A DNA stretch of 64,000 bases from Mycolicibacterium pulveris. Lineage in GTDB: Bacteria > Actinomycetota > Actinomycetes > Mycobacteriales > Mycobacteriaceae. Shown here piece after piece: positions 26,558-35,744 of the stretch. A model generated the notes under the pieces. It ran no database searches. It was not told the DNA's origin and saw only the letters and a program-made list of their open reading frames with translations. A program made the translations under genes and the position numbers. Within the stretch, counting starts at the first letter, position 1. The number at the start of each line of letters is the position of its first letter. The stretch lies in contig NZ_AP022599.1 of the NCBI RefSeq assembly GCF_010725725.1, forward strand, positions 5,084,001 through 5,148,000. The letters run 5' to 3'.

Positions 26558-27169
26558 ATGGAGAATCCCGCACCACCCAACCTGTTGCAGCACCTATGGA
26601 AAGCCACGCTGCTGTCGGGCGTGCTCGCCTTCGTCCTCGGCGTTCTGGTCCTGGCCTGGCCCGGCATCACGATCATCGTCTTGGCGATCTTCTTCGGTGC
26701 GTATCTGTTGATCGCGGGCATCGCGCAGGTGGTGTTCGCGTTCAGCCTGCACGTCTCGGCGGGCGGTCGGGTTCTCCTGTTCATCAGCGGTGCCGCCGCA
26801 CTGGTGCTGGCCGTGCTGTGCTTCCGCAGTCTGCAGGAGTCGATCCTGTTGCTGGCCATCTGGATCGGCATCGGGTTCATCTTCCGCGGCGTGGCCACCG
26901 CGGTGTCGGCGATCAGCGATCCCACCCTGCCCGGTCGGGCCTGGGAGATCTTCGTCGGCGTGATCAGCCTCATCGCCGGTGTCGTCATGCTCGCGTTGCC
27001 GTTCGAGTCGCTGGCGATCCTGGTCTGGGTCTCCGGCATCGCCTTGGTGGTCGTCGGCGTGTTCGAAGTGGTTTCCGCGTTCGCCATCCGTAAGGCGTCC
27101 AAGCACCACGGCGCCGAGCCTCGGGCGGCCACGCCGGAGACGCCCGATGCCGAAGCCTCGGTGAGCTAA
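26558..27169 (+). CDS. HdeD-family (DUF308) membrane protein
   Basis: A 203-residue protein with six hydrophobic segments in three pairs, the DUF308/HdeD layout (GVLAFVLGVLVLAWPGITII, IFFGAYLLIAGIAQVVFAF, FVGVISLIAGVVMLALPFES). HdeD is an acid-resistance membrane protein in E. coli; its role in mycobacteria is not established. The ATG at 26558 is chosen (MENPAPP); an upstream in-frame GTG would add six residues. It precedes cydA by 62 bases on the same strand and may contribute read-through transcription. Confidence 0.85.
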   Translation: MENPAPPNLLQHLWKATLLSGVLAFVLGVLVLAWPGITIIVLAIFFGAYLLIAGIAQVVFAFSLHVSAGGRVLLFISGAAALVLAVLCFRSLQESILLLAIWIGIGFIFRGVATAVSAISDPTLPGRAWEIFVGVISLIAGVVMLALPFESLAILVWVSGIALVVVGVFEVVSAFAIRKASKHHGAEPRAATPETPDAEASVS

Positions 27170-27175
27170 CCCACA
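27160..27175. promoter_or_regulatory. Candidate CRP (cAMP receptor protein) site upstream of cydA
   Basis: GGTGA-N6-CCACA matches the CRP consensus TGTGA-N6-TCACA at eight of ten positions and lies 57-72 bases before the cydA start, overlapping the end of the HdeD gene. Control of cydAB by CRP is known in M. smegmatis. The match alone is modest evidence. Confidence 0.35.
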
Positions 27176-27231
27176 CTGACGTCTACTACGCCCTGTCGTA
27201 GGCTGGTCGCACAGCCACGAAAGAAGGGCAG

Positions 27232-28689
27232 ATGGACGCGCTCGACGTTGCGCGGTGGCAGTTCGGCATCACCACCGTGTACCACTTCATCTTCGTCCCG
27301 CTGACGATCGGGCTGGCCCCGCTGATCGCCGTCATGCAAACCGCGTGGCTGATCACCGACAACCCGGCGTGGTACCGGCTGACCCGCTTCTTCGGCAAGC
27401 TGTTCCTGATCAACTTCGCGCTGGGGGTGGCCACCGGCATCGTCCAGGAGTTCCAGTTCGGGATGAACTGGAGTGAGTACTCCCGTTTTGTCGGCGACGT
27501 GTTCGGCGCTCCGCTGGCGATGGAAGGGCTCGCCGCGTTCTTCTTCGAATCCACGTTCATCGGGCTGTGGATCTTCGGGTGGAGCCGGCTTCCCCGGTTG
27601 GTCCACCTGGCCTGCATCTGGGTGGTGGCCATCGCGGTGAACATGTCGGCGTTCTTCATCATCGCCGCCAACTCGTGGATGCAGCACCCCGTCGGTGCGC
27701 GCGTCAACCCCGAGACCGGTCGCGCCGAACTGACCAGCATCGTGGCGTTGTTCACCAACAACACCGCGATCGCCGCGTTCGCCCACGCGGTGTTCGGTGC
27801 CTTCCTCACCGCGGGTACGTTCGTGGCTGCCGTCTGTGCGTGGTGGCTGGTGCGAGCCCACCGGCAGGGCCCGACGGCCGATGCGCTAAACCTCTACCGC
27901 CCTGCCGCCGTTCTCGGCAGCCTGGTCGTGCTGGTGTCCAGCGTCGGGCTGGTCTTCACCGGCGATGTTCAGGGCAAGCTGATGTTCGAGCAGCAGCCGA
28001 TGAAGATGGCCTCGGCGGAATCGTTGTGCCACACCCAGACCGATCCCAAGTTCTCGATCCTCACGGTCGGCACCCACAACAACTGCGACAGCGTCGTTCA
28101 CCTCATCGAGATGCCGTACGTGCTGCCATTTCTCGCCGAAGGTCAGTTCGCTGGTGTGCGCCTCGAGGGCGTCAAAGACCTGCAGGATCAGTACCAGGAG
28201 AAGTTCGGGCCCGGCGACTACCGCCCCAACCTGTTCGTCACGTACTGGTCGTTCCGCGCGATGATCGGGTTGCTGGCCGTCCCTTCGCTTTTCGCGCTGG
28301 CGGTGCTGTGGTTCACCCGCGGTGGTCGAATTCCTCAGTCCCCCTGGTTCACCCGCTTCGCCCTGCTGACGCTGCCGACCCCGTTCCTGGCCAACAGCGC
28401 GGGCTGGATATTCACCGAGATGGGCCGCCAGCCCTGGGTGGTGGTGCCCAACCCGACCGGCGACTCGATGATCCGGTTGACCGTCGCCGAAGGCGTCTCG
28501 GGCCACGGGGCGGGCATCGTCGTGCTGTCGTTGGTCACGTTCACGGCGGTATACGCGGTGCTGGCGGTGATCTGGTTCTGGTTGATCCGCCGCTACGTCG
28601 TCGCAGGACCGACCGAGCACGACGCCGAGCCGGTGCCGCCTCATCCACCCGCCGACGACGACGTGGCGCCGCTGTCGTTCGCGTACTGA
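27232..28689 (+). CDS. cydA: Cytochrome bd ubiquinol/menaquinol oxidase subunit I
   Basis: Catalytic subunit of the bd-type terminal oxidase, which reduces oxygen with menaquinol at low oxygen or when the bcc-aa3 branch is blocked. The 485 residues begin DVARWQFGITTVYHFIFVPL, where His18 is a haem ligand. NWSEYSRFVGDVFGAPLAME and the GRQPW motif (EMGRQPWVV) are invariant family elements; about nine transmembrane helices fit. First gene of cydABDC, 14 bases before cydB. Confidence 0.96.
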   Translation: MDALDVARWQFGITTVYHFIFVPLTIGLAPLIAVMQTAWLITDNPAWYRLTRFFGKLFLINFALGVATGIVQEFQFGMNWSEYSRFVGDVFGAPLAMEGLAAFFFESTFIGLWIFGWSRLPRLVHLACIWVVAIAVNMSAFFIIAANSWMQHPVGARVNPETGRAELTSIVALFTNNTAIAAFAHAVFGAFLTAGTFVAAVCAWWLVRAHRQGPTADALNLYRPAAVLGSLVVLVSSVGLVFTGDVQGKLMFEQQPMKMASAESLCHTQTDPKFSILTVGTHNNCDSVVHLIEMPYVLPFLAEGQFAGVRLEGVKDLQDQYQEKFGPGDYRPNLFVTYWSFRAMIGLLAVPSLFALAVLWFTRGGRIPQSPWFTRFALLTLPTPFLANSAGWIFTEMGRQPWVVVPNPTGDSMIRLTVAEGVSGHGAGIVVLSLVTFTAVYAVLAVIWFWLIRRYVVAGPTEHDAEPVPPHPPADDDVAPLSFAY

Positions 28690-28703
28690 GGAGGTGTCGG
28701 CGC

Positions 28704-29744
28704 ATGTGGCTGCAGGAATTGTGGTTCGTCGTCATGGCCGGGCTGTTTCTGGGGTTCTTCGTCCTCGAGGGGTTCGACTTCGGCGTCGGCATGCTGATGG
28801 CGGCTTTCGGCCGCACCGCGACAGGCGACCCTGAGCAACACCGGCGTGCTGCGTTGAACACGATCGGCCCGGTGTGGGACGGCAACGAGGTGTGGCTGAT
28901 CACCGCGGGCGGCGCGATGTTCGCCGCATTCCCGGACTGGTATGCCACCTTGTTCTCCGGGTTCTACTTGCCGCTGCTGGCGATCCTGCTGGCGATGATC
29001 CTGCGCGTGGTTGCGATCGAGTGGCGCGGCAAGATCGACGATCCGGTCTGGCAGAAGTGGGCCGACGTCGGTATCGCGGCCGGCTCGTGGGTGCCCGCGA
29101 TCCTGTGGGGCGTCGTGTTCGCGGCACTGGTGCAGGGGCTGCCGGTGGACGCCGACAAACAGCTGCGGCTCTCGCTCGGCGACCTGTTCAACCCCTACAC
29201 GGTGCTGGGCGGGCTGGCGACCTGCGGCTTGTTCCTTCTGCACGGCGCGTCGTTCATCGCGTTGAAAACCGATGGCGCACTGCGTAACGACGCGTTGCGG
29301 TTCGCGACCATCCTGGCGCTGCCCGTGACGGCAGCGGTCGGCGGCTTCGGGCTGTGGACCCAGCTGGCGCACGGCAAGGAATGGACCTGGATCGTGCTGG
29401 CCTTCGCGGTCCTGGCCCTGCTCGCGGCGATCACCCGCATGATCAGCGGCACGGGTGACGGATGGGCCTTCACCTACACCACGATCGTCGTCGCCGCGGT
29501 GGTGGTTCTGCTGTTCGGCGCGCTGTACCCGAACGTGATGCCGTCCACGCTGAACCCGGACTGGAGCCTGACCATCTACAACGCGTCCTCCAGCTCGTAC
29601 ACGCTGACGATCATGTCCTGGGCCGCACTCGCGTTCGCTCCGCTGGTTCTGCTGTACCAGGGCTGGACGTATTGGGTGTTCCGGAAACGGATTTCGGCTC
29701 ACCACATCCCCCCCGGCGCCGGCCTGCCGAGGCGTTCGCCGTGA
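28704..29744 (+). CDS. cydB: Cytochrome bd oxidase subunit II
   Basis: Partner subunit of CydA, 346 residues, with about eight transmembrane helices. The family start is clear (MWLQELWFVVMAGLFLGFFV, then LEGFDFGVGML), followed by GPVWDGNEVWLITAGGAMFA and FPDWYATLFSGFYLPL. The ATG at 28704 follows GGAGGTGTC, a good ribosome site; the same frame is open far upstream in shadow sequence. The stop overlaps the cydD GTG (GTGA). Confidence 0.96.
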   Translation: MWLQELWFVVMAGLFLGFFVLEGFDFGVGMLMAAFGRTATGDPEQHRRAALNTIGPVWDGNEVWLITAGGAMFAAFPDWYATLFSGFYLPLLAILLAMILRVVAIEWRGKIDDPVWQKWADVGIAAGSWVPAILWGVVFAALVQGLPVDADKQLRLSLGDLFNPYTVLGGLATCGLFLLHGASFIALKTDGALRNDALRFATILALPVTAAVGGFGLWTQLAHGKEWTWIVLAFAVLALLAAITRMISGTGDGWAFTYTTIVVAAVVVLLFGALYPNVMPSTLNPDWSLTIYNASSSSYTLTIMSWAALAFAPLVLLYQGWTYWVFRKRISAHHIPPGAGLPRRSP

Positions 29745-31318
29745 ACCTCGTGCGCGCCTCGGCAGCCATGCGCCGATACCTGACCATGTCGGTGGCCTGC
29801 GGCGTCGTCATCGCCGCCGCCACCATCGGATCGGCGGTGGTGCTGGCGCGCATCGTCGCCGGCGTGATCACCGATCCCGCTTCACGCAGCCTGTCGAGCT
29901 GGACCGGTGCGCTGGCGATCCTGGTGTCGCTGTGGCTGGTTCGGACGGCGGCGCAATGGGGGCAGGGCCGCCTCTCCCAATCCGGCGCCACCGCCGTGAT
30001 CGCCGACCTGGCCAACCAGGTGCTGCGCACCGTCACCGATCTGCCCCCGCGTCGTCTGGCCGCCGAACGGGATGTGGCGGCCGCCGTGATCACCCGCGGC
30101 CTCGACGGGCTGCGCCCGTTTCTCACCGCCTATCTGCCCGCGGTGTTCCTGGCCGGCATCCTCACGCCGGCAGCGGTACTGACGATTGCTGTCTACGACT
30201 GGCCGTCGGCCGTGGTCGTGCTGATCGCGCTACCGCTCATCCCGATCTTCATGGTGCTCATCGGGCTGCTGACCAGAGACCGTTCGGCGGCGGCGCTGGC
30301 CGCGATGACCACGCTGCAGTCGCGGCTGCTGGACCTGGTGGCAGGCATCCCGACGTTGCGGGCCCTCGACCGCGTCGGCGGGTCGGCGCAGCGTATCGCC
30401 GAACTCGGTGCGGCACACCGGCGTTCGGCCATGGCCACGCTGCGGATGGCGTTCCTGTCGGCGCTCGTGCTGGAACTGTTGGCCACGCTCGGGGTGGCGC
30501 TGGTCGCGGTCGGCATCGGTCTGCGCCTGGTGTTCGGCGAGATGTCGTTGACGGCAGGCCTGACGGCGCTGCTGCTGGCTCCGGAGGTGTTCTGGCCGCT
30601 GCGCCGCGTCGGGGTGGAGTTTCACGCCGCCCAAGACGGTAAGACAGCCGCGGAGGAGGCGTTTCGTCTGCTCGACACGCTGCCGCGCCGTCCGGTGGGC
30701 ACCCGCACCGTGGCAGCGCGCGGCGCCACCATCCACCTGGACGCGCTGGACGCCGACGTCGAACCGGGGCGGGTCACGGTGCTGACCGGACCGAACGGTG
30801 TCGGCAAGAGCAGCCTGCTGGAGACGATCCTCGGGTTACACCCGGGCCGGGTTCTCGTCGACGGTGTCGAGGTCGCCGATCTCGCGCCGCGGGAGTGGTG
30901 GCGACAGGTGGCGTGGTTGCCACATCGGCCCGTGCTGATACCCGGCAGCGTGCGGGAGAACCTCGAGCTGTTCGGGCCGTTGCACGATATGCAGAGTGCC
31001 TGCCAGGCAGCCGGCTTCGACCAGGTGCTCGCCTTGCTGCCCGACGGCTTGGACACCGTGCTGGGCCGCGGGGGTGTCGGGCTGTCGTTGGGCCAGCGTC
31101 AGCGGCTCGGGCTTGCCCGGGTGCTGGGGTCGTCGGCGCCGGTGCTGTTGCTCGACGAGCCGACATCGCACCTCGACGCCCACATGGAGGCGCGGGTGCT
31201 CGACGCGATCGTAGCGCGGGCCCGCGCGGGCGCCACCGTGCTGGTCGTCGGCCACCGTGACGCCGTGTGCGCGATCGGCGACCAGGTGCTGCGCATGGGC
31301 AGGCTCGTCGATGCTTGA
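29741..31318 (+). CDS. cydD: Cysteine/glutathione ABC exporter subunit CydD
   Basis: Half-transporter needed to assemble cytochrome bd; with CydC it exports low-molecular-weight thiols or haem-related cargo. The 525 residues have six membrane helices (about 15-310) and an ATPase domain with Walker A GPNGVGKSSLLETILG, signature LSLGQRQRLGLARVLG and Walker B VLLLDEPTSHLDAH. The start is the GTG at 29741 overlapping cydB. Its stop overlaps the cydC start by eight bases. In M. tuberculosis cydD and cydC also follow cydAB. Confidence 0.93.
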   Translation: MNLVRASAAMRRYLTMSVACGVVIAAATIGSAVVLARIVAGVITDPASRSLSSWTGALAILVSLWLVRTAAQWGQGRLSQSGATAVIADLANQVLRTVTDLPPRRLAAERDVAAAVITRGLDGLRPFLTAYLPAVFLAGILTPAAVLTIAVYDWPSAVVVLIALPLIPIFMVLIGLLTRDRSAAALAAMTTLQSRLLDLVAGIPTLRALDRVGGSAQRIAELGAAHRRSAMATLRMAFLSALVLELLATLGVALVAVGIGLRLVFGEMSLTAGLTALLLAPEVFWPLRRVGVEFHAAQDGKTAAEEAFRLLDTLPRRPVGTRTVAARGATIHLDALDADVEPGRVTVLTGPNGVGKSSLLETILGLHPGRVLVDGVEVADLAPREWWRQVAWLPHRPVLIPGSVRENLELFGPLHDMQSACQAAGFDQVLALLPDGLDTVLGRGGVGLSLGQRQRLGLARVLGSSAPVLLLDEPTSHLDAHMEARVLDAIVARARAGATVLVVGHRDAVCAIGDQVLRMGRLVDA

Positions 31319-32795
31319 GCTGCTGCGTCCCCGGCTACCGCGACTGGCGGTGGCGGTCCTGCTCGGGGTGCTGTCGATGGGCAGCGCGCTGGCGCTGGCC
31401 GCGATCTCCGCGTGGCTGATCACCCGGGCATGGCAGATGCCGCCCGTCCTGGATCTGACGGTCGCTGTGGTCGCCGTGCGCGCGCTGGGCATCTCCCGGG
31501 GCGTGCTCGGCTACTGCCAGCGGCTGGCCTCACACGACACCGCCCTGCGCGCCGCCGCAGACGTGCGCGAAGCCCTGTTCCGCCGGTTGGCCGACGCGCC
31601 CGCGGAGGCGGCGTCGCGGCTGCCCAGCGGCGAGCTGGTGGCCCGGATCGGTGGCTCGGTCGACGAGTTGGCCGATGTGCTGGTGCGCGCGGTGCTGCCG
31701 ATCGCCGTGGCCGCGGTGCTCTCGACGATCTCGGTCGCGGCCATCGCGGTCATCTCCCCCGCGGCGGCCGCCGTGCTGGCCGTCTGCCTGCTCGTCGCGG
31801 GAGTCGCCGCGCCGTGGACCGCCGCGCGTGCCGCTGCGGCGGCTGAAGCCGTTGCCGCACAGCATCACTCCGGTCGTGATGTCGCGGTGATGCTGGCGCT
31901 CGAGCACGCGCCCGAGCTTCGCGTCGGTGGGCGTCTGGACGACGTCATCGCTGAAGCCGGCCGCAGGCACCGGCAGTGGGGTCGTGAGACGGACCGCGCG
32001 GCTGCTCCGGGCGCGGTGGCCGCCGCCGCACCGATCGCCGCGATGGGGCTCAGCGTGCTGGGCGCCGTGGTCGCCGCGGTCTCGCTCGCAGACGTCGTCG
32101 CGCCGACGACGCTGGCGATCCTCATGCTGCTTCCGCTGTCGGCGTTCGAGGCCACGACCGCACTACCCGCTGCCGCAACGCAACTCACCCGCTCGCGTAT
32201 CGCGGCCCGCCGCCTCAACGAACTGACCGCTCCGGCCGGGCGTGTCCGCCCGTCAGCTACCCCGATCGAACTGACACCGGGCGCTCGGCTCGCGGTGCTC
32301 GGCGCCAGCGGGTCCGGCAAGACCACGCTGCTCATGGCGATGGCCGAAAGCCCCTCAGAGAGGGCATTCTTCGCCGAGGACGCACACCTGTTCGCCACCA
32401 CGGTGCGCGACAACCTATTGGTCGCCCGCGGTGACGCCACCGATGACGAGCTGCGAGATGCCTTGCGCCGGGTCGGACTTGGCGAGTGGCTGGCGGCGCT
32501 GCCCGACGGGTTGTCCACCGTTCTCGTCGGCGGTGCCGCCGCGGTCTCCGCCGGACAGCGCAGACGACTTCTGTTGGCTCGCGCGCTGATCTGTCCGGCG
32601 CCGACGGTACTGCTGGACGAACCGACCGAACATCTTGACGCCGAGGACGGCCAGCAAATCCTCACCGCCCTGCTCACCCCCGGTGGCCTGTTCTCCGAAG
32701 ACCGAACCGTCGTCGTCGCCACCCACCATCTCCCCGAAGATGTTCGCTGTCAGACCCTGAACCTCGACGTCACCGGGGTAACCTCATCGATATGA
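31311..32795 (+). CDS. cydC: Cysteine/glutathione ABC exporter subunit CydC
   Basis: Second half of the CydDC exporter, 494 residues. It has a six-helix membrane domain with SMGSALALAAISAWLITRAW and RALGISRGVLGYCQRLASHD typical of CydC. The ATPase domain is short (about 320-490) with Walker A GASGSGKTTLLMAMAE, signature VSAGQRRRLLLARAL and Walker B TVLLDEPTEHLDAED. The segment between Walker A and the Q-loop is unusually short. The stop overlaps the next gene as ATGA. Confidence 0.92.
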   Translation: MLELLRPRLPRLAVAVLLGVLSMGSALALAAISAWLITRAWQMPPVLDLTVAVVAVRALGISRGVLGYCQRLASHDTALRAAADVREALFRRLADAPAEAASRLPSGELVARIGGSVDELADVLVRAVLPIAVAAVLSTISVAAIAVISPAAAAVLAVCLLVAGVAAPWTAARAAAAAEAVAAQHHSGRDVAVMLALEHAPELRVGGRLDDVIAEAGRRHRQWGRETDRAAAPGAVAAAAPIAAMGLSVLGAVVAAVSLADVVAPTTLAILMLLPLSAFEATTALPAAATQLTRSRIAARRLNELTAPAGRVRPSATPIELTPGARLAVLGASGSGKTTLLMAMAESPSERAFFAEDAHLFATTVRDNLLVARGDATDDELRDALRRVGLGEWLAALPDGLSTVLVGGAAAVSAGQRRRLLLARALICPAPTVLLDEPTEHLDAEDGQQILTALLTPGGLFSEDRTVVVATHHLPEDVRCQTLNLDVTGVTSSI

Positions 32796-33304
32796 GCGAG
32801 CCGGACAGGCCCGAGACGCCGCCGCCCCCACCTCAACCACCGCCTGCGCCCGGCCAATACGGGCCGTATCCCGGCAGCTATCCGCCTCCCCCGCCCCCGC
32901 AGCCCTACGCCGGTTACTCGCCGCCGCCGACCGGGCCCAAGAACGGCTTCGGTATCGCTGCCCTGGTGGTGGCGATCGTCGCGCTGCTCTCGGTCGTCTT
33001 CGGCGTGGTGCTCGGCGTCGTCGCGATCATCTTCGGTTTCCTCGGCTGGGGCAGAGCCAAGCGCGGCGAGGCGACCAACGGCGGGATGGCTGTCGCGGGC
33101 ATTGTGCTGGGGTTCGTCAGCATCATCGAGGCCATCGCGGTGATCGCGCTGATGGTGTGGGGATTCGACCGCGCCGGCGGCACCGACTACCTGGACTGCG
33201 TGTCGCGGGCGGGTAGCGACCAGGCGGCCCTCGAACAGTGCGCCAACGAGTTCCAGCGGCGTGTCGAGGACCAGTTCTCCGTCACCATCGAACCGACCCG
33301 TTAG
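32792..33304 (+). CDS. Proline-rich DUF4190-type membrane protein
   Basis: A 170-residue protein. Residues 1-48 are a Pro/Tyr/Gly-rich cytoplasmic segment (many PPPP runs), followed by a two-helix DUF4190 hairpin (GIAALVVAIVALLSVVFGVV, then MAVAGIVLGFVSIIEAIAV) and a C-terminal tail with two cysteines (LDCVSRAG, LEQCANEF). The ATG lies in the ATGA overlap with cydC, so it is translated with the cyd operon. Its role, if any, in bd oxidase function is unknown. It is convergent with tesB at seven bases. Confidence 0.85.
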   Translation: MSEPDRPETPPPPPQPPPAPGQYGPYPGSYPPPPPPQPYAGYSPPPTGPKNGFGIAALVVAIVALLSVVFGVVLGVVAIIFGFLGWGRAKRGEATNGGMAVAGIVLGFVSIIEAIAVIALMVWGFDRAGGTDYLDCVSRAGSDQAALEQCANEFQRRVEDQFSVTIEPTR

Positions 33305-33311
33305 CCGTTGC

Positions 33312-34202
33312 TCACGGGAAGTACTTGACGATGCCTTCCTGCACCACGGTCGCCACCAGCTGACCGGACGGGTCGAAGAAGTGCCCGGTGCCCAGCCCGC
33401 GTGAATCAGCGGCCACCGGAGACGACGTCGAATACAGCACCCAGTCGTCGAACCGCACGGGCCGGTGAAACCACACCGAGTGGTTCGTGGTCACCGCGAA
33501 GATCCGGTCGAACCCCCACGACAGACCATGGGTGGTGATGATCGAATCGAGCACGGTGGTATCCGACGAATAGACCAGCGCAGCGGCATGCACCGCCGGG
33601 TCGTCGGGCATCTCGCCGAGCGCCTTCATCCAGACCCGGTTGTACGCCAGCTTCTGCCCCTTCTTACGCATCACCCAGGTGGGATCGTTCGTGTAGCGCC
33701 AGTCGATGGGCCGCAGCGCGTTGACAAAGTGCGGAACCACGTCCTCGTAGCCGCGCAGCAGGTCGTCGATCGGCGGCACCGACATCGGGTCGGGCAGCTC
33801 GGGCGGCTCGATCCCGTGCTCGAGGCTCGGCCCGCCGGTCAAGAAGGACACCATGGCCGTGGTCAACAGCTGCCCGTCCTGCACGACGTCGACGCGGCGG
33901 TTGGCGAACCGGCGCTCGTCGCGCAGCCGCGCGACGTGGAACTCCAGGTCCTTATCCGGGTCGCCACCGGCGATGAAGTGCACCGACAGCGCGCTCGGCG
34001 GGGTCGGATGGCTCAGGCTGCGGCTGGCGGCCATGAACGACTGCGCCATCATCTGGCCGCCGAAGGTGCGTACCGGGTTCTTACTCGGATGCGAGCCGAC
34101 GTAGACGTCGTCGTCGACCTGCTTGAGGTCAAGGATCGCCAGCAGTTCGTCGAAGTCTGCTGAGTTGGCTGCTGAACTCACGGACCGCTCGTCGGAAGAC
34201 AC
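33312..34202 (-). CDS. tesB: Acyl-CoA thioesterase II
   Basis: Double-hotdog thioesterase hydrolysing acyl-CoA to fatty acid and CoA, 296 residues. The N-terminal hotdog has GSHPSKNPVRTFGGQMMAQS and SVHFIAGGDPDKDLEFHV; the C-terminal one has HGLSWGFDRIFAVTTNHSVW and WVLYSTSSPVAADSRGLG, which contains the active-site Asp/Ser/Thr-type region of TesB. The GTG start at 34202 is used; a GTG seven codons on is possible. It lies eight bases after pyk, as in Rv1617-Rv1618. Confidence 0.93.
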   Translation of the reverse strand: MSSDERSVSSAANSADFDELLAILDLKQVDDDVYVGSHPSKNPVRTFGGQMMAQSFMAASRSLSHPTPPSALSVHFIAGGDPDKDLEFHVARLRDERRFANRRVDVVQDGQLLTTAMVSFLTGGPSLEHGIEPPELPDPMSVPPIDDLLRGYEDVVPHFVNALRPIDWRYTNDPTWVMRKKGQKLAYNRVWMKALGEMPDDPAVHAAALVYSSDTTVLDSIITTHGLSWGFDRIFAVTTNHSVWFHRPVRFDDWVLYSTSSPVAADSRGLGTGHFFDPSGQLVATVVQEGIVKYFP

Positions 34203-34210
34203 AGGCCTGT

Positions 34211-35629
34211 TTATACGTCCTCCTCGCCGATGCGGTGCACGTGGATCATGTTGGTGGAGCCCACCGTGCCCGGCGGGGCACCCGCCACGATGACGATCAA
34301 GTCGCCGCGCTTGTAGCGCCCCAGCTCGAGCAGCGACTGGTCCACGTGCCGGATCATGCCGTCGGTGGTCTGGATGTGCGGCACGATGAATGTCTCAGTG
34401 CCCCAGGTCAAAGCCAGCTGGCTGCGGATCTCGGGCAGTGAGGTGAACGCGAGCAGCGGCAGCGGTGTGTGCAGGCGGGCCAACCTGCGCACGGTGTCGC
34501 CGGACTGCGTATAGGCCACCAACGCTTTGGCATCCAGTCGTTCCCCGATGTCGCGCGCGGCATACGAGATGACGCCCCGTTTGGTCCGCGGCACATGGGT
34601 CAGTGGGGGCGCGGCCACCGAGTTCTCCTCGACCGCGAAGATGATGCGGCCCATCGTCTTGACCGCTTCCAGCGGATATTTGCCCACCGAGGTTTCGCCG
34701 GAGAGCATCACGGCGTCGGTACCGTCGAGCACCGCGTTGGCGACGTCAGACGCCTCTGCGCGCGTCGGACGCGAGTTCTCGATCATCGACTCCAGCATCT
34801 GGGTCGCGACGATGACGGGTTTGGCGTTCTCCCTTGCCATCTGGATGGCGCGCTTCTGCACCAGCGGGACCTCTTCGAGCGGCAGTTCCACACCGAGGTC
34901 GCCCCGCGCGACCATGATCCCGTCGAACGCCAACACGATCGCCTCGAGATTGTCGATGGCTTCGGGTTTTTCCAGTTTGGCGATGACGGGAACGCGCCTG
35001 CCGACGCGGTCCATCACCTCGTGCACGACCTCGATGTCGGCCGGCGAACGCACGAACGACAGCGCCACGAGGTCGACACCGAGGCGCAACGCGAACTCCA
35101 GATCGTCGACGTCCTTTTCGGACAGTGCGGGCGCCGTCACGTTCATCCCGGGCATCGACATGCCCTTGTTGTTGCTGACCGGACCGCCTTCGGTGACGAT
35201 GCACACCACGTCGTTGCCGTCGATCCTGTCCACCACGAGGCCGACGTTGCCGTCGTCGACCAGGACCCGGTCTCCGGGCTTGGCGTCCTGGGCCAACCGC
35301 TTGTAGGTCGTCGACACCCGGTCGTGGGTGCCTTCCAGGTCGTCGATGGTGATGCGCACGGTGTCACCGGTCGCCCAATAGGTCGGCCCGGCGGCGAACC
35401 GACCCAGCCGGATCTTGGGTCCCTGCAGATCGGCGAGGATACCGACGGCGCGGCCGGATGCGTCGGACGCGGCGCGGACACGCTTGTAGGTGGCTTCGTG
35501 ATCGGGGTAGCCGCCGTGGCTGAAGTTCAGCCGCGCAACGTCCATGCCGGCATCGACCAGCGCCCTGACGGTTTCGTCAGTCGCGGTGGCCGGGCCCAAC
35601 GTACAGACGATTTTTCCGCGTCTACTCAC
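34211..35629 (-). CDS. pyk: Pyruvate kinase
   Basis: Glycolytic enzyme making pyruvate and ATP from phosphoenolpyruvate and ADP; 472 residues. The (beta/alpha)8 barrel begins RRGKIVCTLGPAT and carries the signature IAKLEKPEAIDNLEAIV, the metal/substrate segment GIMVARGDLGVELPLEE and MLSGETSVGKYPLEAV. A B domain (about 70-165) and C-terminal allosteric domain (about 345-472) are complete. The start is GTG at 35629. A TetR-operator-like palindrome lies about 75-88 bases upstream. Confidence 0.97.
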   Translation of the reverse strand: MSRRGKIVCTLGPATATDETVRALVDAGMDVARLNFSHGGYPDHEATYKRVRAASDASGRAVGILADLQGPKIRLGRFAAGPTYWATGDTVRITIDDLEGTHDRVSTTYKRLAQDAKPGDRVLVDDGNVGLVVDRIDGNDVVCIVTEGGPVSNNKGMSMPGMNVTAPALSEKDVDDLEFALRLGVDLVALSFVRSPADIEVVHEVMDRVGRRVPVIAKLEKPEAIDNLEAIVLAFDGIMVARGDLGVELPLEEVPLVQKRAIQMARENAKPVIVATQMLESMIENSRPTRAEASDVANAVLDGTDAVMLSGETSVGKYPLEAVKTMGRIIFAVEENSVAAPPLTHVPRTKRGVISYAARDIGERLDAKALVAYTQSGDTVRRLARLHTPLPLLAFTSLPEIRSQLALTWGTETFIVPHIQTTDGMIRHVDQSLLELGRYKRGDLIVIVAGAPPGTVGSTNMIHVHRIGEEDV

Positions 35630-35703
35630 GACTTCTCAGCATAGTCGTTGATCGATTCAGATGCTGAGCTGCCGACACGGGGCGACCGCATCCGCCACCG
35701 GTG

Positions 35704-35717
35704 AGTGAATGCTCACT
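35704..35717. promoter_or_regulatory. Operator-like palindrome upstream of pyk
   Basis: AGTGA-ATGC-TCACT is a perfect 5-bp inverted repeat in a 14-base site, and an offset GTGAG/CTCAC pair overlaps it. It lies in the 115-base gap between the DUF2752 gene and pyk. The form resembles TetR-family operators in mycobacteria. No regulator is assigned. Confidence 0.35.
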
Positions 35718-35744
35718 GCGCGTGCGTTTTTCGTGCTTGCGTGG

